DNA of 64,000 nt from Lates calcarifer (lineage: Eukaryota; Chordata; Actinopteri; Centropomidae). The notes below the pieces were generated by a model. The model did not search any database, had not been told where the DNA came from, and saw only the letters and a list, made by a program, of their open reading frames with translations. Below, one piece after another: positions 46,642-57,091 of the stretch (positions are counted from its first letter, which is position 1; the number at the start of each line of letters is the position of its first letter). Position numbers and translations under genes: made by a program. Location: positions 18,696,001-18,760,000 of the forward strand of contig NC_066837.1 in assembly GCF_001640805.2 (NCBI RefSeq). Direction: 5' to 3'.

Positions 46642-47051
46642 GTAAGAGGAGCTATTATGCTATGTTAGCTTGTTAGCTAGTCAAGTAATGTGTGCGTGTG
46701 GCTTACTGACTGCTGCTCAGCTACGGGATCTTTTACAAAACAAAGTCAAAGTTAGTAGAAGCAGTGTTTTTTGTTTTAACCAGACACCAGGCAGCCGGCT
46801 TGTCAGTGTTAGTTTGTCCTGTCCTGAGAGGCTGGTGGTGACCTGCCGGTTCCTCCCATATACTGACAGTTAGCGATAACTAGCATGCTGCTACCGGCTA
46901 CTTAGAAACTATAATATTGTTTAAATGTGACTCATCATGGCCGCCATCTAATTTTTACTTCTTTTAGTAACGTTGGCTGAAATCAACCAGCTCCAAAACG
47001 GCAGCAGCAGAGGAGAAGCTGGACTCAGACGGTTCTACAGCCAGGTCAAAG

Positions 47052-48495
47052 ATGGAGTTAGCCGCGGTGAGTGGTGCACCTGATGTCTGCTGACTGCCAT
47101 GTTCATTGTGATCATGTTGACAGATTCACCTGCATCTGTGAATTAACTATTTTTTTTAAAATCAGCATTTATTCTCCTATATAAATCAAGCTATTAAGTA
47201 TCTGGTGGGGTTAGACCTCTGTGTTACACCAAGCAATTGCTTTACAGTTTAAGTGTGTGTTGAGACTTCATTATAATATCCAGCAGTTACACATTTTCAC
47301 CTTTCATCTTTTGACTTGTTCATCCAAGCTACCAGTTGTTGATTAACAATAGTAACAGGACACCCAGTCCAAGTTGATGGCACAGCAGTGAAATGTACAT
47401 GCCAATGCATCTTGCCTGCTGCAGTGTCATCTGAAATTCAGTAAATTGTGTGGGAAATAAATTAAGAAACGTGTATGGATAATGGCAATGTCTGACAAAT
47501 TAAGAAACTTCCAAACATCATCAAAATTGTGCTAAAATCCAGTATTACCATAGAGCAGTGCCACTCACTTGTTTGCAGCAGGGATAGCTATCATGATATA
47601 AACAGTATGACAACATTTCTGAAGGTGGAAACTTTTTAAACTTTTCTCACAGTATTGTCCATGTCAATTAATCCCAAAGAATGAAATCTGTTGTGTTTTA
47701 GCTGGTTTCTACTTCCATTTGGTTGAGACTTGTCTATCCAGAGCAACACTGACAGTGATATAAATGCATAATTCTCAACTGTGTTTGCCCTTAAACATTA
47801 GAGAGTGACCTCCTGCCCGTGGTAATGAGAAGCTGGTTCTATGAAACTGTCTAAAGCCACCCTAATAAATAAAATCAAAATCAAAGCCAGAATTGTCTTG
47901 ATTCCTGGTGGTTTGATCTTTACCACAGGTGGGACCGAGGTGATGTGAAGGTTGTTATGGAAACATGCGATTGGTTTTTCTGAATTGGTGACCAAGCCAT
48001 GCGGGCTGGGAGCCAGTGTCTACATGACAGTTTGTTCTCAAAGTTTGATTTTGGTTATGTTTATGGGATATTTTGAAATTTGGATGAGAAAATATTGTGG
48101 GAAAATTGTTCCGTCTTGTCACCTCACAGAGATACATGGTTGCAAGCAGATTTGTAGATGGCTGCTTAATAACTTGTGAAAATAGACTCCTACTGCATAC
48201 ATTTTCAGTGACCCATATTTAAAGCCCCCCCCCCCCAACACATACACACGCACACACACATATACACACAGCCACTTTATGACTCATGCCGTTTGACAAA
48301 GATGCAGTTTAGCAGTGAGCTATGCAGGAGGGGGACTGAAATACAGATGTGCGAGTGTGTCTCTGAAAAGATAAAGATAGAAGCCCATAGAAAAACGCAG
48401 GCTGGATTAAGCTTCTGCTTTGGCTGCGAAACGGGCGGGGGGGAGGGATGGACGAGAAGCAGGAGAAAGCCATTGTGGGTTGGCGGGAGAGAGAT

Positions 48496-48536
<41 letters not shown>

Positions 48537-49032
48537 GGAAGGTTTGTGTGTGAGAGAGAGATGGAGGTTTATTTTATAATATGGTATTTGTAACAGCAGC
48601 ACCACAGAGAGAGGGAGGTGAAAGAGGGCAAAATGCAGGAAAAACAGGATTCTCAGAGCCGAGCCCCGGGCAGCCTGGGGAAGGTAGGAGTGTGTGTTTG
48701 TGCTTAATGTGTCCATTAAAGTGGCACGTGTGTAGAAGCTCCATACAGTATATGTTGTATGTTGTGTGTATAAGAGACATTTATGCATGCTGCAGACTGG
48801 TTATTTTGTGTTAGTCATTGTTGCTGTAATTGTGTTTATTGTAATTATCTTAAGACAAGTGATTTATTTTCCAAATTTTCATGATTTTCTGTGTCTTTAC
48901 CTTCAAATGCTGCTAATTTCAGTGACCAATTGTCTGTCCATGTCTGTGTGCCATGCCCTCTCTGCCTGTATGTCCATAAGGCATGCAACCACAGATAATG
49001 TTGAATCGCAGTATAATTCTACTCAACAGCCC

Positions 49033-49064
<32 letters not shown>

Positions 49065-52000
49065 GTGTGTGTGCGTGTGTGCGTGTGTGCGTGTGCTTGT
49101 GTGTTTGTGTGCATGCGTGTGTTGGGTTTGTGGACTGTCTCTGCACATCTCCATCATCTCCACTGTGTAGGGACCTGGCCTCTCCTCTGTTTACACGTTT
49201 GTTTCACCATAATGTTGGAAACCTCACACAAGCATATTCACATTCAAATTAAAGTCCAGTATGTGTATGAAGTAATATTCATTATTTTGGGGCACATTTC
49301 TGTTGTGGCAGGATTTTTGATGCAGATATTTGTTTGGATAATGTTTCCCTTGCTTTCAACAAGAGGTGACAAACAGCGAGAATGATATTGAGTGGTACAT
49401 TTTCAGATTATGCTTTTTACACTGTGACTAATCCTTCACATTTCTCTTTGCCTTATCCCCTTCCTTTTCTTCTGTCTCTCTATAATTCCAATATCTTTCT
49501 ATCTCTTCTCTCTCTCTCTGCCATTTCTCCCTCCTGTCACTTTTCTCCCCACATCCTCTCTTTGCTATTTCCCCCATCCCCTCTTTCTTTCGTTCTTTCC
49601 ATCCCTCTCTGTCTCCTTCATCCAATCGTCCCTCTCTCTGTCTGTCATTGTCCTCAGGCTCACCCGGCTCTCAAAGCCTTTATGTGTGGCTCTCTCAGTG
49701 GCACCTGCTCTACGCTGCTCTTCCAGCCTTTGGATCTGGTCAAGACACGACTACAGACCCTGCAGAACAATGCCAAGCCTGGGTGCGTGTGCACACTTAA
49801 CACACAGACACATCTTGTGTGTGTGTGTGAAAACACACACATTTTATACTTAATGCCCGCATGTAATCAGACGCATGTACATCAACATGCCTCCAGTGTT
49901 ACTTTGCTTTGCTCTCTCTCTGACTTTGACTCACACACACCATGGTAAACAACATGCTGTCCAGGCATGTAAGGCATCACGACAAGCACACACGCACACG
50001 GCATGGCAGGGCAAAACGTGAAGGCAGTGCCAGCCTGAGTCTGCTGTTATGACCCATATAGAGCAATTAGTCACACCAGCACCATGTAATCACACTGTCA
50101 GGCTGCTAGGTTGCAATTACCTCCATAAGAACAGGAACAGGAAATGTTAACTGCTAAAAGTGGGTATTTATTTTAAACAATGATCTACAGGTGGAGAACA
50201 TGCTTAGCTCCACTTTCCAGAGAATAATTTAGCGGTAAATGATTGTTCAAAGGTGTATTGTTCACACAATGAAAATCTAAACTGTTTTATCATTTGTCTG
50301 TTTTGAGTGTCTGTATATTTTACATGTTTGCACATTCAAATATGTTTGTAACCATTTCTAAATTTCATCCCGCAGTGCACCGAAGGTGGGGATGTTTACT
50401 GTTTTCGTCAATGTTATTAGGACAGAGAATTTCTTCAGTCTGTGGAAGGGAGTTTCACCAGTAAGTATCTGAACTCGTTTATTATTATTTTCAGTGTTTA
50501 CAATAATTTCTACAGTTACAAATTCTGCTGTTGTACGTAGGCAGTAGTCAGTGAGGGCTTTTTTTCTCCAGCACAGATCTGCCAACACACTCTCTGTCTT
50601 TCAGCTTACATTAGCGTTACCTCTCTGTCTCTAGCTCTAAGAACCAGACAGACACTCTGCCAAATTAAGTCTCCTGTTCACTCTAAATATCACAAAGCTG
50701 TTTTTTTTTTTTAGCTAAAGCTTTATGCATCACACAAAGCAAAAAGCTGAATCAGAGAAATGTTTCACACTCGTATTTCCCCCTGGCAGTCGTTTGTGCG
50801 CTGCATCCCCGGGGTCGGCATCTACTTCAGCACCTTCTACTCCCTGAAGCAGCACTTCCTCTTGGATCGGGCACCCAACGCTGGCGAGGCTGTTCTCCTC
50901 GGAGCGGGTGCCAGAGCTGTGGCTGGTGTCTGCATGCTGCCATTCACTGTCATCAAGACACGTTTTGAAGTGAGTGACATTTTCTTTAGACACCGAAAAG
51001 AGATGTGAGATGTGTCATGTGTTGTATGATTTGTGGACGTTAAACACTTTTCTGATAATCTCTTCATAGTCATGTTTCAGTTAATGTTTTTACCTTCTCA
51101 ACAGGGCAGGTTACAACTAAAGGCACTTGTTGTTAATGTATGATTACCTTTAGTCGGTGGCGCAGTTTTGAGCAATGATTAATGATTTGTCCTCATCATC
51201 TGTTTTTGAACCTGCCTCATGGGTCTTCAGCAGACACACGCTTTCAATAGGTGACAATAATAACAAATGTATTGATCCAACAAATGCATTTCTGAGCACT
51301 CATGCCTCAAGAGGGAAGGAGGGAAGCTTCTTTCTGCATGAGGTAATGACTCCCCAATACGTTGGATAACTTGTTTTATGTCCTCGGGCGCTCCTCATAA
51401 TCATTTGTCAGCTTGGCAACAAAAGTAGCATTTTTATGTTCTTAAAATACATGTGGTCGGAGGTGCTGCAGCTACTTTTCTGGCTCTGGCACAGGAAGAT
51501 GAGGCCCCTCTTTCTGCTGCAGGGGAAAACAGAGAAGGGTATTTTTGTCTGTTTTGGAATTGATATTTAAAAAAGTTAAGTCCCTTATATCTTTTCCATT
51601 TGTATGAAAGCAACATATTCAACAAAGAGTGAGACATGTCTACCTTCACCTTATTCATTTAACATGAATCTTGTTCTTATTGACTGAAGTGCCACTGCGT
51701 AGATGACAATAACAAAGATCAGCGACAAAGAACTATGACGCATGTATCATGAGTAAGAGACATTGTACCTAATGAATGATCTTTCCACCTGGCTTCCATA
51801 AATGAATGACCACAATTTACAACTGGTAGTCCACAGCAGCAGTCTGTTGCATGGTAGAAAAATCTGTGTCCAGCTAGGTGATCAGGAAATTATTCTCAGT
51901 GTCATGAAAGCAATGGCATAAATAAACCTGTTCCACATTCATTGTAGATGTTTGTATTTTGTTTCAGAGTGGCTGTTACAACTATATGAGTGTGGCGGGG

Positions 52001-53260
52001 GCTCTGAAGAGTGTGTATGAGACAGAGGGAATCAGGGCTCTGTTCTCAGGGCTGACGGCCACGCTGCTCCGAGACGCTCCGTTCTCTGGCATCTACGTCA
52101 TGTTCTACAGCCAGACCAAGAGGACACTGCCCCAAGGTGAGAGCCAAGCTGCCTTAGCAAATCACAATGGAGGTCATGAAAATGTGAAGGACTATTTTCT
52201 GGCTTCTACCACAGAAAAATCAATCAAATGTGTACTATATGGTTTAATGCCTTTGAATCTAATCTAATGCATTTTCAATGCAGATTATACAATATTTACA
52301 TCTTCCACACAGTTTTTGAGTTGTTTGAAGTTTGACTGGCAATATTTACATTTTGTCATGTCAATAAGAAACTGACTGGAGAATTAGCATCATCAACTGT
52401 TTGTCTCAACGAACCAACTCCTGATATTCACGTAACTGTAGTGGATGGAAATGTGGATTAATTCGCATTTTCTATTACTAATTTTCTGGAAATTCAGTCC
52501 AGATTTGCTCTACATTTGTTTGAAAGTTTGACTACTGTTGGAGTTCATTTCAGTGAGTATAACAAGGTGTCCAGAGCTCTATTCCACACTACATTGCCTG
52601 GTCCAATATTGTCAGCTAATATTATCTTAAATCTAACACTCAGAATGTGTTGCCTGGACAGAAATGCTAAAGATATCATATCCTGTTGATCACATTTCTT
52701 TACCAGAAATGTTTGCATATGTTATGCGTTTTAAGATATGACTTACAACACATAATGTAACAAACTATAATCAGCAGTTCACCTCACAACACACATCAGT
52801 ATGCCCATGTACTTTTTTCTGATTCCTGGTTTCTCTTCTTTCTCAGAGGTGACTTTGTCGGCCTACGCTCCACTGGTGAACTTCAGTTGCGGAGTGGTGG
52901 CAGGTGTCATGGCGTCGCTGGTCACGCAGCCTGCAGACGTGGTGAAGACCCACATTCAAGTCAGCCCATCCCACTGGAGCACGGCAGATGCTGTTAGATA
53001 CATATACAGGGTGTGTGTGCTTATTGAATCACAGCAGGCAGATTCATTTTCACTGTGAAGCAGTACCGCTCGTTGTTGTTGACATTGCTACTATACCAGT
53101 ATCATACTGAACTTTCCTACTCTGTCTTCTCCCCCAGGAACATGGCATGGCTGGGTTTTTCCGTGGGGCTGTACCCAGGTCTCTTCGGCGCACTCTGATG
53201 GCAGCTATGGCTTGGACTGTCTACGAACAGCTGATGGCTCGAATGGGCCTCAAATCCTGA
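47052..53260 (+). CDS. slc25a38: Mitochondrial glycine carrier SLC25A38
   Basis: Inner-membrane carrier that brings glycine into mitochondria for the first step of haem synthesis; loss in humans causes congenital sideroblastic anaemia. Exons: 47052-47066, 49658-49782, 50376-50460, 50790-50969, 51968-52136, 52847-53010, 53138-53260. They sum to 861 nt in one frame, 286 aa plus TGA. The three SLC25 repeats are clear: signatures [22 protein letters not shown] (Thr in place of the acidic residue, as in the human protein) and [11 protein letters not shown], six membrane helices in all. The C-terminus [20 protein letters not shown] is almost that of human and zebrafish. The start [13 protein letters not shown] agrees with my memory of a short zebrafish slc25a38 N-terminus. 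I cannot tell which of the two teleost paralogues this is. The second repeat is coded by exons 50790-50969 and 51968-52136. Confidence 0.96.
48500..48533. repeat. GA dinucleotide microsatellite
   Basis: About 16 GA units followed by GGAAGGAAGG, in the large first coding intron of slc25a38. Confidence 0.95.
49033..49120. repeat. GT microsatellite with GC variants
   Basis: Starts with about 13 pure GT units and continues as interrupted GTGC/GTGT for another 60 bases, in the same slc25a38 intron. A CT-rich stretch (49440-49657) leads from there to the next acceptor. Confidence 0.95.
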
Positions 53261-53479
53261 AGAGCAGCGGGGCGGAGCCATGAAAAAAAAAAGAAATATG
53301 AGGGGACACTGATCTGTTTTCTCACTGAAAGCCTCATGTAAGAAGAAAAGGGAACTGAGGATGTTATAGAGAGTGAGCCAGCGCTACCAAGAGCAGAGGA
53401 ACCCTAGTGGATAAATGTCTGAAAAAAGATAGTGAGAATGCTGTGTGAGTGATTGTGAGTGAGTGTGAGTGTGTGAGTG

Positions 53480-53720
53480 TGAGTGTAAGCTTGTTTTTAC
53501 GTTCTAATGGGGACTTTATGCACACTAACCCCTGGGGATTCATGACACAAAATTTCATGGTCCCTACAGGCAGACACTGCTTTTTTAGGATTAAGATTGT
53601 TTTAGGGATCAGGTTACAGTTAGGTTATGGTCAGGGTGTAAGGTTAGGCATTTAGTTATGGGGGTTAAGGTTATGACGAGATGTCCCCACAAGGATAGTA
53701 GAACAAGACTGTGTGTGTGT
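53480..53720. mobile_element. Teleost short interspersed repeat with GGGGAC/GTCCCC ends, in slc25a38 3' region
   Basis: The left arm (TTGTTTTTACGTTCTAATGG, GGAC) and right arm (GTCCCCACAAGGATAGTAGA, ACAA) form an imperfect inverted repeat. The interior is the GGTTAGGCATTTAGTTATGG-type TTAGG-rich sequence common in fish genomes. There is no coding capacity. It lies between the slc25a38 stop and the poly(A) signal, so it is probably transcribed in the 3'UTR. Confidence 0.6.
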
Positions 53721-54051
53721 TTTTGTTGTTATTTAAATATTTGTGAAAATGTGCCTGTTGGTGTCTGTAGGTGTGTAAGTTTGAGATTGCGATGTTACAC
53801 CTGACACACTCTTAATGTCAGTCTTGGACTGAAGTGACACTCCCTGCTGTGAAGTGAACTTATTCCCTCCTCTTACTATTCATGTCTGGACACCCTGAGG
53901 TATAGCTACCACTCAAAAAAAATGCCCTTGACACAGGGCCTGTATCTCTGCTGTGAAGCTTAGTTGCCTTTGACAAGGTGTTTGAGACTGCTGCCAAGAC
54001 AAATGGGACACTCAGCAAGCTGGTGTACCGTACCTTTGCTGAGCTAACCAA

Positions 54052-54057
54052 AATAAA
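54052..54057 (+). promoter_or_regulatory. Probable poly(A) signal of slc25a38
   Basis: AATAAA in CCAAAATAAAGCACTGC, about 0.8 kb after the stop codon; it is the first canonical signal after that stop. Another AATAAA lies at about 54256. Confidence 0.55.
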
Positions 54058-54059
54058 GC

Positions 54060-56389
54060 ACTGCAGAGACGCAGAGACGAGCTCTGGCTTCTGCCATATT
54101 TATGAAACTTAAGATTGAGCAATGTTTCTTACTTGCCAATGATATTAATTGACAAGCAGACTTAGAGGACATTTATTTGTTTCAGGCTCAGACAATCACA
54201 AGTACTCATACAACTACATTATGGGAAGAAGATCTGGGCTAACTTCAGTAATCACAATAAAGCCTTTGTTGCCATACTGCTCAAAATTATGCCAGTTTAA
54301 TCTTTATATACAATGGTGGTGCATTTTCGCAGATGTGCTTTTTAAACAAATAATATTGATAGTCACATCTATAGCTAAAATATTTTCAGACCTGTTATGG
54401 CATCTCTGTCAGATCAGGATTTTGTGGATTTTTCTGAGTTTTATAATTGAAATGCTTGATTTCTTTGAGGAATCAAAGGTATCCTGTGGTGTTTTCCTGT
54501 GCATTTCCTTTTTGTTTGTATTGTAATTAAATCTGCTTATAGACAGTTGGCATGCAACGAAACGTAGTAATGCTCCAACAAAGGAAAGGAAGAGGAAGAC
54601 TGTGAGCTAGCAAGTAATGCACATTTTAAATTTTCAAAAAAAGCAGCTTTGCAAATGTTTTATGTGGCAGGAAATGCATTCAGCACATTTGTTGGACTTT
54701 AATGATGCGCACAGTGCTCCTTTGGTGACAAAAACTGAATGTAAGCTTGTTTGTTTATAAGAAAACTCCACAGGACACCTTTAATCAAAAACAGCAATGC
54801 AGTTTGCATTGTTTCCTGAGTTTAAGTGAGCACTTACATAAGTTGACTTTTTTCTACAAATTAAGTAAATATTTTGATGATAGGGTGATATATCCAGAAC
54901 ATTAAGCTTGCAAGTAAAGCATTGCTTAATCATTGTGTTAATATGTTTATAAAAACTGAACAGAATGCATATCAGTGCTGGAGAGATGTTAATCTTGACA
55001 GTTTCCAGTTTCTCTCCGGCTCATAAACATTTGACTTAACACAGAGTTAGTGCTTGTAAAACATGAAGGACATATTTTTATGTTGCTTGTTCAGTGTACT
55101 CCTTCCCATAGATATTATTTATTAGTGTTGATATGAGAAAGAGGTTATATATAGAAAATTATTATTATGTATAAGTGTTGAAAAAAATGGAGACTGAAAG
55201 ATTTAATTGTCTGAACAAAATGGATCTTTAATCACCCTAAATGTAATCTCACTGAGGACTTGTGTTAGTTTTGGTAACATGACAGAAAAGTCACACATGT
55301 CCAGTGTGATCTGTGACAGAGCAGGGAAACCTGAGCAGCAAAAACAAAAGATAAAATTCAAACTCAGTATTATCTAACAAGACTACTGAGACGAAGCAGT
55401 CAAATGACAAGTGTAGCACAGTACAGGCTGAGGCATTGACTATCTCCGGAACAAAGGTAGATGTGAGGCTACACAGTTGAACCTGACAAACAGACATTTG
55501 TGTTTTTATAGGTCAAAGTTGTTGGCGTGTGACAGGAGTTGATTTCTTAATGCCTCAGTGTTTTGCCGTGTAACACAAGCTGTGTATCTAACTGTGCCCG
55601 ACATGTGCCATAACTAACACATGGACGTTTTACCTCATCAATCATCTTCATCATGAACCACTCCTGTAGTTTGTTGTCGCGACTGTATTGTATGACGTCA
55701 TTGTCATCGTCTATACCTGGATATTTGTTGGCTCAGACAGACGCTGCTCCTGCCTGGTTTTTACCGTCAATAAATTTTCCTCTTTTATTTTCCAAGTAAT
55801 TTTGACTTTCTGTTGTTAGAAATCAAGAGGCAGTTGACTTTGCTTTATTGTATTTTTTAATGAATATAACATTCTGTATTTCTAGATAAAAGCTATTATA
55901 TCAGCTATGTCATTAACAAACCAGAGTATGCATGCTGCTACTAAATATTATCAGTTGACACGACTGTTGCACAGCCAAAACTAGCCATTATAACCACAAT
56001 TATTAAATACAATACATAGAATACAAAGAAAATTATATTAGACATTCATTTGCAAATAAACCAGATTACTAACTTCTGAAATAAATTTGTAATTAAAAAG
56101 ATTTAAGTCAAATTCTAATGTATCAACATTCAATTAGATATTTAACAAGTAAAGTTGGAGTATTGCTCTCTTCACAAACCTCTGATCTTAAGTTTCAAAG
56201 ACACAAACTAGATAACTCAAAGCTAAAATCACAACACTAACTTCACCTTATCATAATAGTATAAATGACAGTAATAGAAATATTTGCAAAATGACATCTG
56301 TACTAGGTGGCATTTCAAAGCAAAATCTTAACATTTTACCTAACCAGCAAGAGTGACATGTTTCAAACTTAAAATAACATGAGTGAGAT
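54060..56389. other. Intergenic DNA between slc25a38 and the lectin gene
   Basis: Mostly AT-rich, with no coding similarity on either strand. An AATAAA on the plus strand near 55770 ends a more GC-balanced block (55500-55770) that I could not identify. On the minus strand AATAAA at 55844-55849 is a possible poly(A) signal for the lectin gene, 0.54 kb past its stop. Confidence 0.45.
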
Positions 56390-57091
56390 TCAGTGGCAGA
56401 TGAAGAAGTGTTCCTCCTTGCAGTCCTGGGTCACCCACTCTCCCTCTGCATTGAGAGCTCCGCAGCGATTTTGTTTTGGACACTGGTCTCCTCCTTCGTG
56501 CCAGTCACCAGCCAGAGGGCTGCTGTCCACCCAGAGCCAGGAGCCACCCAGGTAACGCAGCCCTGTCCACACCAGGCCAGTGAGGCCAGCATCCTGCACC
56601 TCCCTCATCACCAGGAGACGCTCGGTCTTAGAGAGCAGGCTGGAGAGGTTACTTTGTCTCTGTCTGCAGTGCTGCATAGCATTCTCCCAGGTATGCATCT
56701 GCTCCACCAAGGTCATATTAAAGCAGAAGAAATGTCTACGAGTTCCATTAATATCAGATTTCCATCCATCCTTTGTCCAGTAGATAAAATCCTGACCGTC
56801 GTATGCTCCATAATTCCAGTTTTGGTAGGTAACGTCTTCTCCTCCTGACCACTTCCATCCAGTACTGCTTCTGAAATCCCTGTGGAGACCAATCCATCCA
56901 ATCTCGTTTTGGATAGTTTCTCTGAACACCATTTCCTCCAACTCACTGGTGATTGGTGAAAGGTCAATGAAGTGGTCCTGGCAGAATTCCTGAGCATCTT
57001 TCCATGTCTTGTCTTGTGCGATATAGACATGTCTTTTAGAGAAACAGCACGCACTTGTAATAATGAGCACTCTGACAACAATCCTCTCCAT
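56390..57091 (-). CDS. Small secreted protein with two C-type lectin-like domains, intronless
   Basis: One 233-codon frame with stop. A signal peptide is likely (VVRVLIITSACCFS, residues 5-18). Two C-type lectin-like domains follow. Domain 1 is about 20-125 (helix cysteine FCQDHF at 37, WIGL, closing FFCF); its inner disulfide pair is missing. Domain 2 is about 126-232 (HTWENAMQHC, VWTGLRYL, RCGAL, DCKEEHFFIC), with all four canonical cysteines. Neither domain has the EPN/QPD or WND calcium-sugar motifs, so classical carbohydrate binding is unlikely. There are sequons at NGT, NMT and NLS, and no transmembrane helix at the C-terminus. Fish genomes hold many such mannose-receptor-like double-CTLD genes, often with introns; the ligand and role of this one are unknown. 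Upstream on the same strand a TATATG at about 57182-57187 could act as a TATA box. Confidence 0.85.
   Translation of the reverse strand: MERIVVRVLIITSACCFSKRHVYIAQDKTWKDAQEFCQDHFIDLSPITSELEEMVFRETIQNEIGWIGLHRDFRSSTGWKWSGGEDVTYQNWNYGAYDGQDFIYWTKDGWKSDINGTRRHFFCFNMTLVEQMHTWENAMQHCRQRQSNLSSLLSKTERLLVMREVQDAGLTGLVWTGLRYLGGSWLWVDSSPLAGDWHEGGDQCPKQNRCGALNAEGEWVTQDCKEEHFFICH

Noticed and set aside
48309..48788. 159-codon minus-strand frame in the slc25a38 intron
   Set aside because: Made mostly of the GA microsatellite read as Ser-Leu repeats.
49382..49948. 188-codon frame including the first slc25a38 carrier exon
   Set aside because: Only 49658-49782 is real exon; the preceding part is the CT-rich intron end with its acceptor, and the following part is intron.
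53449..53486. GTGAGT array as a cluster of splice donors
   Set aside because: It lies after the slc25a38 stop and is a simple GTGA/GTGT minisatellite.
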